This document shows, piece by piece, positions 36,241 through 47,695 of a stretch of DNA of 64,000 nucleotides (position 1 is the stretch's first letter; every line of letters starts with the position of its first letter). A program made the position numbers and the translations under genes. The DNA lies in contig JADJBS010000007.1 of the NCBI GenBank assembly GCA_016703665.1, positions 1 through 64,000 on the forward strand, written 5' to 3'. The notes under the pieces are model-generated. The model was given only the letters and a program-made list of their open reading frames with translations. It ran no database searches and was not told the DNA's origin. This DNA comes from Candidatus Defluviibacillus avedoerensis (GTDB lineage: Bacteria; Pseudomonadota; Gammaproteobacteria; Burkholderiales; Burkholderiaceae_C).

Positions 36241-37254
36241 ATGAACATCGTCATTACCGGCGGCGCCGGTTTTCTGGGCGTTTTGCTCGCCCGAACCCTC
36301 CTTAAAAACGGCAGCCTTGCCTTGAACGGTGCTGCGCCAGCGGCCATCACCACGGTCACCCTGGTTGACCGTGCTCAACCACCTGCTGATTTGATGGCCG
36401 ATGCACGCGTTCACGCCGTGGTGGGTGACCTGAACGATTTGTTGACAGCCAAACAAGCCTTGCCCGCAGGCACAGACCTGGTGTTTCATCTGGCCGCCGC
36501 CGTCAGTGCCGAATGCGAGGCAGACTTTGACTTGGGAATGCGCAGTAACTTTGGCGCCACGCACCAGTTGCTGGAGGCCTGCCGTGCACAAACTGCGGCG
36601 GGCAAGCAACCTGCACTGGTGTTTGCCAGCTCACTGGCCGTGTTTGGCGATTCACCGCAACAACCGCTGCCAGCCGTGATCACGGACACCACCCTGCCCA
36701 CGCCCCAGGGCAGCTACGGTATCCAAAAGTTCATTGGCGAGCAGATGGTGACCGATTACGCCCGCAAAGGCTTTGTCAAAGGTCGCAGCGTTCGTTTGAT
36801 GACGGTCAGCGTGCGTCCGGGCAAACCCAATGGTGCGGCGTCTGGCTTTTTGTCCGGCATGATCCGCGAGCCCCTGGCTAATCTGCGCGCGCAAATCCCA
36901 GTGCCCGCCAGCACACCCGTTGCGCTGGCATCCCCGGCGCGGACGATTGAAGGTATTTTGCGTGCCGCAGAAGTCAGCGATGCAGCCTGGGGTGCACGCA
37001 CCGCCGTGAACCTGCCAGCCCTCAGGACCACCGTGGGCGATATGGCCGCCGCGCTAGAAAAAGTTGCTGGCTCAAAAGCTACCGCGCTGCTGGACTGGCA
37101 AATTGATGCGGCTACCGAGAGACTGGTCGGCAGTTGGCCCAGCACCGTAGACGCAGCACGTGCACGCAGCATGGGTTTACAGCCCGACACCAGCTTTGAA
37201 GACATCGTGCGGGGCTACATTGCCGGCAATCCAGACGCTGTAACCTTGAAGTAA
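36241..37254 (+). CDS. denD: D-erythronate dehydrogenase-like NAD-dependent epimerase/dehydratase
   Basis: A 337-residue extended SDR protein: Rossmann motif MNIVITGGAGFLGVLLART, LAAAVSAECEADFDLGMRSN, and catalytic SYGIQKFIGEQMVTDYAR (YxxxK). The segment RLMTVSVRPGKPNGAASGFL then SGMIREPLAN is characteristic of DenD, which oxidises D-erythronate to 2-oxo-tetronate. The partner genes of the known acid-sugar pathway (DenK/OtnK, OtnI and an aldolase) are not in this window, so the gene may have another substrate. It is followed 27 bp later by an acyl-CoA ligase. Confidence 0.75.
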   Translation: MNIVITGGAGFLGVLLARTLLKNGSLALNGAAPAAITTVTLVDRAQPPADLMADARVHAVVGDLNDLLTAKQALPAGTDLVFHLAAAVSAECEADFDLGMRSNFGATHQLLEACRAQTAAGKQPALVFASSLAVFGDSPQQPLPAVITDTTLPTPQGSYGIQKFIGEQMVTDYARKGFVKGRSVRLMTVSVRPGKPNGAASGFLSGMIREPLANLRAQIPVPASTPVALASPARTIEGILRAAEVSDAAWGARTAVNLPALRTTVGDMAAALEKVAGSKATALLDWQIDAATERLVGSWPSTVDAARARSMGLQPDTSFEDIVRGYIAGNPDAVTLK

Positions 37255-37281
37255 ACAGCAGTCATTAACAGGGGACGCAGC

Positions 37282-38801
37282 ATGAATTTCGCGACTTGGC
37301 TTGAGCGCAGCGCGCGCCTGTTTCCTGCGCGGCCAGCCATCGCCCACGGTACGCAGCTGTGGTGCGATTACGCGGGATTTGCGCAACGCGCGTCAAATAC
37401 AGCAGGTTGGCTGCGCGCCCAAGGTGTGCAAGCCGGGGACCGGGTCGCGCTGTTCCGCTACAACTGCCCAGAATATTTGCCCCTGCTCTGGGGATTTGGT
37501 GGTGCGGCGCGGCGGCTGTGCCCGTCAACGCCAAGCTTCATGTATGCGAGGCTGCCTGGATCGCAGTGCACAGTGGTGCGAAAGTCGTTTTCTGCGACCC
37601 AGACCGGCACGGCGATATGTCGCAGGCGTTGCAAGAACCATCGCAAACGGCAACGGTTCAATCGACTACCGATTTCCTGCTTGCCCCCTCCCAGGCCTTG
37701 AACGAGGTGTGCGCCCGTTCAGAAGAAGATCCAGCTTGGCTGTTCTACACGAGCGGTACCACAGGCCGACCCAAAGGGGTGACGCTGGGGGCACGGCAAC
37801 TCCGTCTGGCCAGTCTGGCCTACCTGGCATCGGTCCAGGCCGTCGCGTCAGACGATGTGATGCTGCACCCAGCCCCGCTCTCGCACGGCGGAGGCCTGTA
37901 CCACCTGCCCTACGTACTGAATGGCGGCTTGAATGTGGTGCCCACATCGGGTGGTTTTGATGCAAATGAGTGCTTATCGCTTGCTGCGTATTGGAAGAAT
38001 GCTTCCTTTTTTGCAGCACCAACCATGGTTCGTCGCCTGATCGACGCAGCCAAAACTATGCCGAGTCGCCCGACAGGCCTGGCCACCATCGTGTACGGGG
38101 GTGGCCCGATGTACTTGGCCGACATTGAAGAAGCCCTGCAAGTCATCGGCCCGCACTTTGCGCAAATTTACGGCCAGGGCGAATGCCCGATGACCATCAC
38201 CGTGCTGCCACGCAGCGTCATCAACGATGCCAGCCAAGCGCACTACCGGGAGCGGCTGGCCTCCGTCGGATTTGCCCAATCCATGGTGGAGGTGGCAATC
38301 TGCAACGACGCTGGGCAGACTTTGCCCGACGGCGATATTGGCGAAATTTGCGTCAAAGGCGATGTGGTGATGCCCGGCTATTGGAACGACCAGGCCGCCA
38401 CAGACGCCGCCATCAAAGGCGGGTGGCTCGCCACTGGAGACGTGGGTAGGCTGGATGCCGACGGTTTCTTGACACTGCTGGATCGCTCCAAAGATCTGGT
38501 GATCAGTGGTGGCACCAACATTTACCCCCGCGAGGTAGAGGAAGCCTTGCTGACCCACCCCTACGTGGCCGAAGTCGCCGTCATTGGCCGCCCAGACCCT
38601 GAATGGGGCGAAGTGCTGGTGGCCTATGTGGTCAGCCCTCAGAGGGTTTCAGAAGCTGAATTGGACGCGCATTGCCTCGCGCAGATTGCCCGGTTCAAGC
38701 GCCCCAAGCACTACCAGTTTGTCGCTGAATTGCCAAAAAACAACTACGGCAAGGTGCTGAAAACCGCCTTGCGAGAGCTGGACGCCCAGCTCGTCGGGTG
38801 A
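37282..38801 (+). CDS. AMP-dependent acyl-CoA ligase (one frameshift)
   Basis: The first 70 residues (NFATWLERSARLFPARPAIA to CPEYLPLLWG) are in one frame and the rest (WWCGAAAVPVNAKLHVCEAA onward) in another. Restoring one G in the GGGG run at 37490 joins them as LLWGIWWCGAAAVPVNAKL. ANL-family motifs are WLFYTSGTTGRPKGVTL, YGQGECPMTIT, GWLATGDVGRLDADGFLTLL, DLVISGGTNIYPREVEEALL and NNYGKVLKTALRE (catalytic Lys). Restored length is about 506 residues. A long-chain or aromatic acid CoA ligase role is likely. The frameshift is most likely a sequence error. Confidence 0.82.
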
Positions 38802-38855
38802 ATTTGGGGCGCACTTTTTCTGATAGCCTCAGCGCTTTTCCAATCCGGAGTCCCC

Positions 38856-39446
38856 ATGTCAGCCCCTGTTGCCTCGTCTGTCCTTGACCAAGCCTTTTAC
38901 GCCGCTCGCACCTTCAATAAATTTACGGATGAGCCTGTCACCGACGAGGTGTTGCAACAGCTTTACGACCTGCTGAAATGGGGCCCAACCGCCATGAACT
39001 GCCAGCCAGCACGTTATGTGTTTGTGCGTTCAACCGAAGCCAAGGCCCGCCTCAAGCCCACATTGTCACCCGGCAATGTGGACAAAACCATGGCGGCCCC
39101 CGTGACCGTGATTGTTGCCAAAGACACCCGGTTTTTTGACTACATGCCAGAGCAGTTCCCCGCTGTGGACGCCAAACCCATGTTTGAGGCCGATGCGGGC
39201 AAGGCCCAGGGCACGGCAGCGCTGAACAGTGGCCTGCAAGGCGGTTACCTGATTCTGGCAGCGCGTTTGCTGGGGCTTGACTGTGGTCCGATGGCGGGCT
39301 TCGATGCTACCAAGCTAGACGCCGAGTTCTTTGCCGATGGCCGCTTCAAAAGCACATTTCTGGTTAACCTTGGCTATGGCGACGCCTCGGGCAACCGCCC
39401 CCGCGGCCCCCGCCTCGCCTTTGACACAGTCGCCAAGGTGATTTGA
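38856..39446 (+). CDS. Nitroreductase-family protein, RutE-like (malonic semialdehyde reductase)
   Basis: A 196-residue FMN-dependent nitroreductase-fold protein. LYDLLKWGPTAMNCQPARYV and LILAARLLGLDCGPMAGFDA match the RutE/HadB branch, which reduces malonic semialdehyde to 3-hydroxypropionate in pyrimidine catabolism. No other rut genes are visible, so a general detoxifying reductase role is as likely. It starts 54 bp after the ligase gene, preceded by a weak ATCCGGAG ribosome-binding site, and is convergent with the NTF2-like gene. Confidence 0.8.
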   Translation: MSAPVASSVLDQAFYAARTFNKFTDEPVTDEVLQQLYDLLKWGPTAMNCQPARYVFVRSTEAKARLKPTLSPGNVDKTMAAPVTVIVAKDTRFFDYMPEQFPAVDAKPMFEADAGKAQGTAALNSGLQGGYLILAARLLGLDCGPMAGFDATKLDAEFFADGRFKSTFLVNLGYGDASGNRPRGPRLAFDTVAKVI

Positions 39447-39448
39447 TT

Positions 39449-39850
39449 TCAGGCAGTTTTTGATTGGGCAGCCATCAACATGGCCGCCATTTTTTCGTGG
39501 ATCAGTTGGATCGCCTTCAGCGGCCGGATCATCACCTTGAAGTCGGTGATCAGCCCCGCATCGTTCCAGCGAATCATGTCCACCCCATTGATGGCAATAC
39601 CGTCGATCTCCAGCGCAAACTCCAGCACCGCGTCGTGAAGGCCGACGATTTCACGCACATAGTGAAAGCTGTCATTGCCAAACACCTGAAACGCAGCAGC
39701 CAGGTACTGAAACGTGATGGCTTTACCCACTTGCGGACGGTGTACCACGGGGGAGTGAAAAACCGCCTCGTCGGCCAACAAGGCGTACAGACCTTTAGTG
39801 TCTTTGGCCTTCATGACTTGGTGCCAGGTGGCGATGGTGTCTATGGTCAT
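39449..39850 (-). CDS. NTF2-like/SnoaL-fold protein
   Basis: A 133-residue protein with the cone-shaped NTF2 pattern: MTIDTIATWHQVMKAKDTKG, LLADEAVFHSPVVHRPQVGK, LEFALEIDGIAINGVDMIRW, NDAGLITDFKVMIRPLKAIQ. The fold serves small-ligand enzymes such as ketosteroid isomerase and polyketide cyclases, or non-catalytic binding. No catalytic residues can be assigned safely. It lies just downstream of the PIN/Phd pair on the same strand but has a 21-bp gap and its own start. Confidence 0.75.
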   Translation of the reverse strand: MTIDTIATWHQVMKAKDTKGLYALLADEAVFHSPVVHRPQVGKAITFQYLAAAFQVFGNDSFHYVREIVGLHDAVLEFALEIDGIAINGVDMIRWNDAGLITDFKVMIRPLKAIQLIHEKMAAMLMAAQSKTA

Positions 39851-39871
39851 GGTTGGGGTCTCCTCAAGGGT

Positions 39872-40297
39872 TCAAAAAATCACGTGTCCGCCGGTTTGCG
39901 CAAAGGCAAGATTCAAATCATCGTCCAGGGTAGCCAATGGCAATCCGTTACGCAAGGCAAGCTCCAGGTAGGCGGCATCGTAAACCGACAGTTTGAACCT
40001 GCGCGCCAGTTGAAGTGTGTCGCCTAAGGCCCTGGCAGCCGTTTCGGTGTCGGTTTCAAACGCCATGTCTCGCAACAGACCCACAAATTCAGCAGCACGT
40101 GCCTCGGTCACCAGACCCATGGCCTGGGCTTTGACGAGGACATTGGCTACCTCCAACGCCCAAATGCCCGGAACGACGGCCTCGTCGCCAAGATTGGCCA
40201 ATCGGTCAAGCACTTTGGCCGCATAGGCCAGACGTTCGGCGCTGCCGTCTTTTAGCAGCCAACGCATGACGACAGAGTTGTCGAGCACAAAGCGCAT
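39872..40297 (-). CDS. PIN-domain ribonuclease toxin (VapC-like)
   Basis: A 141-residue PIN protein. Acidic residues are at the usual places: MRFVLDNSVVMRWL (first Asp), PGIWALEVANVL (Glu), LSVYDAAYLELALR (Asp) and LATLDDDLNLA (last Asp cluster). It would cleave RNA when freed from its antitoxin. ATG 40297 overlaps the antitoxin TGA by one base (TGATG), so the two are translationally coupled. The longer TTG start has no ribosome-binding site. Confidence 0.87.
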   Translation of the reverse strand: MRFVLDNSVVMRWLLKDGSAERLAYAAKVLDRLANLGDEAVVPGIWALEVANVLVKAQAMGLVTEARAAEFVGLLRDMAFETDTETAARALGDTLQLARRFKLSVYDAAYLELALRNGLPLATLDDDLNLAFAQTGGHVIF

Positions 40298-40560
40298 CAA
40301 TCTCGCCCGTCGTCAAGCAAAGCATCAATATCGACACCTGAACCTACCTTTTGTTCAGAATGTACAAGCTGCATGAAGGCCATCATTTTCGAGGCCGCTG
40401 CGCTGGAACGGCGACGCTGGCTTTGGCCTGCAGGTATCAAGTCGGCAATGGGCTCGCCGCGTTGTGTGATGGTGAATCCTTCGCCTGCACTCACCCGACG
40501 CAATACGTCGGCCAGGTGGGTCTTGGTTTCGTAGCTGCCAATAGTTTGAAGGGGGCTCAT
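40297..40560 (-). CDS. Phd/YefM-family antitoxin
   Basis: An 87-residue antitoxin: LQTIGSYETKTHLADVLRRV, SAGEGFTITQRGEPIADLIP is the Phd/YefM DNA-binding fold, with a flexible C-terminus that would wrap the PIN toxin. It is upstream of and overlaps the toxin gene. ATG 40560 was chosen over a TTG one codon upstream. Autoregulation is expected for the family; I did not find a clear palindrome upstream. Confidence 0.85.
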   Translation of the reverse strand: MSPLQTIGSYETKTHLADVLRRVSAGEGFTITQRGEPIADLIPAGQSQRRRSSAAASKMMAFMQLVHSEQKVGSGVDIDALLDDGRD

Positions 40561-40662
40561 CAAGGTGCTTTCAAAATGAGTAGACCAGATTGTAGACCAG
40601 TCGACATACCCTACCCCTTGAAGCTGGCTGACAGATTTTCCCGGTTAAACTTCTTCCCCGTA

Positions 40663-40858
40663 GCAGGAGAGAGTTGTTTGCTCGCGCAACCAACCACCGA
40701 AGGCCGAACGCTCAGGTACCCAGGACTGCCGCAAATTGATTCTGTTGGAGAGCAGTCGCTGCTTGGCCCAAATCCTTGGTGCCAGTGTTACGCAACTCGC
40801 CGAAGGGGCAAGCCGGTCATCGCGCTGGTGAATCTCTCAGGTATCCAGGACAACAGGG
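40663..40858 (+). ncRNA. Tandem glycine riboswitch upstream of gcvT
   Basis: Two aptamer-like halves are visible. The first runs from GCAGGAGAGAG (40663) through CACCGAAGG to CGCTCAGGTACCCAGGAC (ends about 40727). The second runs from TTGGAGAGCAG (40745) through CGCCGAAGGGGCAAGCCGG to CTCTCAGGTATCCAGGACA (ends about 40858). The conserved GGAGAG, CGAAGG and CTCAGG-AGGAC blocks and the position just before gcvT-gcvH-gcvP match the glycine riboswitch, which turns on the glycine cleavage system when glycine is high. Confidence 0.92.
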
Positions 40859-40909
40859 TTCCCCGGCGCTGCACATGGACGTGTGGTGCTATTCATTTAG
40901 GAGCCCATT

Positions 40910-42058
40910 TTGTCCCTTGATTCGTCCCCTGCTGCCCTGTTCTCACACCTTTGAACGCCTTGCACCTCGAACTCGGTGCGCGAATGGTGCCCTTTGCCGG
41001 TTACAGCATGCCCGTGCAATACCCCGCCGGTTTGATGGCGGAGCACAGATGGTGCCGCGACAACGCGGGGCTGTTTGATGTGTCTCACATGGGCCAATTG
41101 CGTCTGGTGGGGGCAGACGCCGCTGCGGCGTTTGAAACCCTGATGCCAGTCGATGTGATCGACCTGCCCGTTGGCAAGCAGCGCTACGGTTTGTTGCTGA
41201 ATGACGAGGGCGGGATCATTGACGACCTGATGTTTTTTAACCGTGGCGACGACATCTTCGTCATCGTAAACGGCGCCTGCAAGGTTGGCGATATTGCACA
41301 CATCCAGGCCAAAATTGGCGGCGCGCTGCCAAGTCATCCCCATGCCAGAGCGCGCCCTGCTGGCCTTGCAAGGCCCCAAGGCTGTGGACGCCTTGAGCCG
41401 CCTGGCGCCGGGTGTGGAAAAACTCGTCTTCATGACTGGCGGGCACTTTGAAGTGGCGGGCATTCCCTGCTTTTTGACGCGCAGCGGATACACGGGTGAA
41501 GATGGCTTTGAAATTTCGGTGCTGGACTCCCAAGCCGAGCAGTTAGCCCGCGCCCTGCTCGCCCAAGCCGAGGTCAAACCGATTGGCCTGGGGGCCCGCA
41601 ATTCGCTGCGCCTTGAAGCTGGACTGTGTCTGTATGGAAACGACATCGATACGGGCACCACGCCGGTAGAAGCAGCCCTCAACTGGGCCATGCAAAAGGT
41701 GCGCCGCACTGGCGGTGCGCGCGCAGGCGGCTTCCCAGGCGCTACAAAAATACTAGTGCAACTTGATACCAGTTCTGCCGAAACCAGTGTTTTGACCCGC
41801 AAACGCGTCGGATTGATCGCGCTTGAGCGCGTGCCAGTGCGTGAACACACTGAGTTGCAAGACCTGCAAGGCAACAAAATTGGCGAAGTCACCAGTGGCC
41901 TGCTTGGCCCGACGGTAGATAAACCCGTTGCCATGGGCTATGTGACCGTCGCCCAGGCTGCCATGGGCACCCGTGTGAATGCCATCGTGCGCGGTAAGCC
42001 TGTGCCCATGGAGGTCGCCGCCATGCCCTTTAACCCTACCCGTTACCACCGCGGCTGA
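40910..42058 (+). CDS. gcvT: Aminomethyltransferase, T protein of glycine cleavage (frameshifts)
   Basis: Transfers the methylene group from the aminomethyl-lipoyl H protein to tetrahydrofolate. Conserved pieces are NALHLELGARMVPFAGYSMP, NAGLFDVSHMGQLRLVGAD, RCQVIPMPERALLALQGPKA and LTRSGYTGEDGFEISV. Two breaks occur: near 40945 (joining LDSSPAALFS to TPLNALHLEL) and near 41322 (joining KIGG to RCQVIPMPER). The start is inferred as TTG 40910 after an AGGAG at 40899; no ATG fits. Restored length is about 382 residues. Housekeeping context suggests sequence errors. Confidence 0.87.
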
Positions 42059-42096
42059 GTTCAGCCCGTTATCAAATCATTTGAAAGGAATACACC

Positions 42097-42468
42097 ATGA
42101 CCACCAAATTCACACCTGATCACGAATGGATTCAACTGAACGGCGATGACGCCACCGTAGGCATCACAGTACACGCCCAAGACGCACTGGGCGATGTGGT
42201 GTTTGTGGACTTGCCAGAAGTCGGCAAAACCTTTGCCAAAGGTGAAGTTGCGGGTGTAGTTGAATCGGTCAAAGCGGCCGCCGATGTGTACATGCCACTG
42301 GACGGCACGGTGACTGAGGTCAACGAAGACCTGCGCAACGACCCAGCGCTTGCCAACACGAATCCGCTGGACAAGGGCTGGTTCTTCAAAGTCAAACTCA
42401 GCGACAAATCTCAGGTTGACGCCCTGATGGACAGCACCGCCTACGACGAACTCGTCAAAAACGCCTAA
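42097..42468 (+). CDS. gcvH: Glycine cleavage system H protein
   Basis: A 123-residue lipoyl carrier that shuttles the aminomethyl intermediate between P, T and L proteins. The lipoylated Lys is in GVVESVKAAADVYMPLDG, and KFTPDHEWIQLNGDDATVGI is the usual start. The ATG follows a GAAAGGAA ribosome-binding site. It is intact and lies between gcvT (38 bp) and gcvP (10 bp) in the riboswitch-controlled operon. Lipoylation would require LipA/LipB or LplA encoded elsewhere. Confidence 0.97.
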   Translation: MTTKFTPDHEWIQLNGDDATVGITVHAQDALGDVVFVDLPEVGKTFAKGEVAGVVESVKAAADVYMPLDGTVTEVNEDLRNDPALANTNPLDKGWFFKVKLSDKSQVDALMDSTAYDELVKNA

Positions 42469-42478
42469 AGAGACCGCC

Positions 42479-45390
<2,912 letters not shown>

Positions 45391-45408
45391 CGAATCATCG
45401 CAGCACAT

Positions 45409-45441
45409 AGCCATTTGTCATACAATGGATGACAAATGGCT
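45409..45441. promoter_or_regulatory. 33-bp inverted repeat with embedded -10 box, toxin-antitoxin operator
   Basis: Arms AGCCATTTGTCAT (45409-45421) and ATGACAAATGGCT (45429-45441) are perfect 13-bp inverted repeats around a 7-bp loop. TACAAT at 45421-45426 is a good -10 box, so a protein bound here would cover the promoter. This fits autoregulation by the ribbon-helix-helix antitoxin encoded from 45452. Confidence 0.75.
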
Positions 45442-45451
45442 GGAGCGCACG

Positions 45452-45766
45452 ATGAGAGTCAACGCACGATTTGAAGGGGTTGCCGAAGAGCAGGTCGCTT
45501 ACCTGGCCACCCACACAGGCTTGAAGGTCAGCGATGTGTTGCGCAACAGCGTGGACTTTTACTACCGTCATATTCGCGCCCAAAGCGGACAACTCAAGCA
45601 CTTTTCTAAGTGGATTGGCCAGGGGGATAGCGGCCGCAGCGACATCTCCGCCAACGTCAAGCAGTTCATCAGTGAAGGGCTGGATGCAAAATACCCTGCC
45701 GCATCCACACCGCAGACTGCCGAGCCTCTGACAAAGCCCGCCAAACCTACCCGATCGACACCATGA
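45452..45766 (+). CDS. Antitoxin with ribbon-helix-helix-like N-terminus
   Basis: A 104-residue protein starting MRVNARFEGVAEEQVAYLAT and continuing GLKVSDVLRNSVDFYYR, which fits a CopG/Arc-like ribbon-helix-helix DNA-binding segment with a disordered Pro-rich tail (PAASTPQTAEPLTKPAKPTR) that could bind the toxin. I chose ATG 45452 (GGAG upstream) because the other ATG, at 45425, falls inside the operator and -10 box. It overlaps the PIN toxin start by ATGA. Confidence 0.75.
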   Translation: MRVNARFEGVAEEQVAYLATHTGLKVSDVLRNSVDFYYRHIRAQSGQLKHFSKWIGQGDSGRSDISANVKQFISEGLDAKYPAASTPQTAEPLTKPAKPTRSTP

Positions 45767-46191
45767 TTGCGGTAGATGCAGGCTTCCTGTTTGCATTGGT
45801 CGACAAAAGGGATGCATGGCATCAGCGCGCGGTGGCGGCCCTGCCCACGGTGGCCGAGGGCTGGATCACCACTTGGCTTTCGCTCACCGAAGCCACTCAC
45901 CTGATGACGCGCCGTTTAGGCACACGCTTTGCCCAAGGCTTGATGGACGAAGTGGCCGACGGTGGCATCGCGCTGTGGGATATCCCCGAAGCTCACGTCT
46001 CGCGCATCCCGGCGATGATGCAGCGCTACGCCAATCTGCCCATGGATCTGGCAGACGCGTCGCTGGTCTTATTGGCAGAGCACCTGGGCCATGGCCGCAT
46101 TCTGACCACCGATGAGCGTGACTTTGGCACCTGCCGCTGGAAAAGCCACAAACCATTTCACAACATGTTGGGACGGCCAAGCACTCCATGA
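45763..46191 (+). CDS. PIN-domain ribonuclease toxin (VapC-like)
   Basis: A 142-residue PIN protein with MIAVDAGFLFALVDKRDAWH (first Asp), WLSLTEATHLM (Glu), LPMDLADASLVLLAE (Asp) and RILTTDERDFGTCRW (last acidic residues). It is the toxin of the module with the preceding ribbon-helix-helix-like antitoxin; the ATGA overlaps on both sides mean antitoxin, toxin and the following acetyltransferase are probably translated together. The presence of a third gene (GNAT) is unusual for VapBC modules. Confidence 0.87.
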   Translation: MIAVDAGFLFALVDKRDAWHQRAVAALPTVAEGWITTWLSLTEATHLMTRRLGTRFAQGLMDEVADGGIALWDIPEAHVSRIPAMMQRYANLPMDLADASLVLLAEHLGHGRILTTDERDFGTCRWKSHKPFHNMLGRPSTP

Positions 46192-46682
46192 CCTTAACCG
46201 AACCTTGGCAGATCCGCAGGGTTGACTACCGCTCGCCAACAGATTCGGCGGCGCTGGTACAACTCTTGAACATGTACGCGCTCGACCCCATGGGCGGCGG
46301 CGAGCCCCTGGCGGACGGCGTCAAGGCCGGGCTTTGCCACGACCTTGCAGACATGCCCAATGCCGTGAGTTTTATCGCTTGGCGAGGTGTTACGCCCGTT
46401 GGGCTGATCAATTGCTTCATCGCTTATTCCACCTTCAAAGCCAAGCCTTTGCTCAATGTGCATGACATTGCGGTGGACCCCAAACACCGTGGCAAAGGCA
46501 TCGCCCATGCGCTGCTGGCTGCTGCGCAAACAGAAGCCATCCAGCGCGGCTGCTGCAAGATTACGCTGGAAGTGCTGAGCGGCAATACCCGCGCCACCGC
46601 AACCTACGAACACTTTGGATTTGCCAGCTACCAGCTGGACCCGGCAGCGGGCCATGCGGTTTTGATGCAAAAGTGGCTGTAG
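46188..46682 (+). CDS. GNAT-family N-acetyltransferase
   Basis: A 164-residue acetyltransferase. The acetyl-CoA binding motif A is NVHDIAVDPKHRGKGIAHAL (RGKGIA), followed by LEVLSGNTRATATYEHFGFA. It resembles single-domain metabolite or peptide acetyltransferases. It overlaps the PIN toxin gene by ATGA, so it is part of the same transcript; whether it acts on the toxin, on an aminoacyl-tRNA or on an unrelated metabolite cannot be told from sequence. Confidence 0.85.
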   Translation: MTLTEPWQIRRVDYRSPTDSAALVQLLNMYALDPMGGGEPLADGVKAGLCHDLADMPNAVSFIAWRGVTPVGLINCFIAYSTFKAKPLLNVHDIAVDPKHRGKGIAHALLAAAQTEAIQRGCCKITLEVLSGNTRATATYEHFGFASYQLDPAAGHAVLMQKWL

Positions 46683-46789
46683 CCTGAACAGCGGCGGCTG
46701 TGTCCGCGCATGGGTGACTCGATAGCACTTCCCTGCCCTGGCCAATTGCGTTAAGGTGGCGCACTTCATTGCCCACACACAGCCGCAAC

Positions 46790-47668
46790 ATGCCCACACC
46801 CCAAGCCCAACCCACACTGCGCCAACGCCTGCAGCAGCCTGAACTGCTCATCGCCCCTGGCGTGTATGACATGGTGTCTCTGCGCCTGGCAGACACCTTT
46901 GGCTTTGGCGCTTTGTACATGACCGGCTTTGGCACTGTCGCCTCTCACATGGGCTTGCCCGATGCGGGCCTGGCCACCTATTCCGACATGGTGGGCCGCG
47001 TCAAAGCCATGGCAGGCATGGCCAAAACGCCTTTGATTTGCGACGGCGACACAGGCTACGGCGGTTTGTTGAACGTGGCCCACACGGTTAAGGGCTACGA
47101 GGCCGCAGGCGCGGCCGCTATCCAGCTCGAAGACCAGGAGTTCCCAAAAAAATGCGGCCATACACCAGGTAGACGCGTCATCCCGACGGCAGACATGGTG
47201 CGCAAGATTCGCGTAGCTGCCGATGCACGCACAAGCACAGACTTCTTGATCATTGCCCGTACCGACGCTCGCGGCAGCCTGGGGCTGGATGAAGCTCTGC
47301 GCCGTGCTGAAGCCTATGCCAAGGCTGGCGCAGACATCCTGTTTGTTGAGTCACCTGAAACAGAGGAAGAAATGCGCCGGATAGGCCAAAGCTTTGATTT
47401 GCCCCTGCTAGCCAACATGGTGGAAGGCGGCCGCACCCCGGTGCTGACACAGGCCGAGCTACAGGCCATCGGCTACAAGATGGCCATATTCCCCGTCACA
47501 GCCTTACTGGCCGCCACGCAAGCGATGAAAGCCGTCTATGAGCAGCTTCTACAAACCGGCACCTCCGTGCCACCTCGCACGGCATTGACACCGTTTTCAG
47601 AGTTGACACAACTCATGGGCTTTGAAGAGGTTTGGGCTTTTGAGAAACGCTATGCCGAGCGTGACTGA
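46790..47668 (+). CDS. Isocitrate lyase/PEP mutase-family protein
   Basis: A 292-residue TIM-barrel protein of the isocitrate lyase/PEP mutase superfamily. Visible features are LICDGDTGYGG (Mg-binding Asp pair), AIQLEDQEFPKKCGHTPGRR (the KKCGH catalytic loop with the lyase Cys) and FLIIARTDARGSLGLDEALR. Candidates are 2-methylisocitrate lyase-like, oxaloacetate decarboxylase or carboxyphosphonoenolpyruvate mutase functions. ATG 46790 gives the usual N-terminus. It is followed closely by a Bug receptor and an SDR, suggesting a small catabolic unit for a C4-C6 acid. Confidence 0.82.
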   Translation: MPTPQAQPTLRQRLQQPELLIAPGVYDMVSLRLADTFGFGALYMTGFGTVASHMGLPDAGLATYSDMVGRVKAMAGMAKTPLICDGDTGYGGLLNVAHTVKGYEAAGAAAIQLEDQEFPKKCGHTPGRRVIPTADMVRKIRVAADARTSTDFLIIARTDARGSLGLDEALRRAEAYAKAGADILFVESPETEEEMRRIGQSFDLPLLANMVEGGRTPVLTQAELQAIGYKMAIFPVTALLAATQAMKAVYEQLLQTGTSVPPRTALTPFSELTQLMGFEEVWAFEKRYAERD

Positions 47669-47695
47669 CATTCAAGAACATCACTGGAGACAAGC

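Noticed and set aside
40897..41934. 345-codon minus-strand open frame opposite gcvT
   Set aside because: Shadow frame with low-complexity Arg/Ser composition; gcvT motifs clearly own the other strand.
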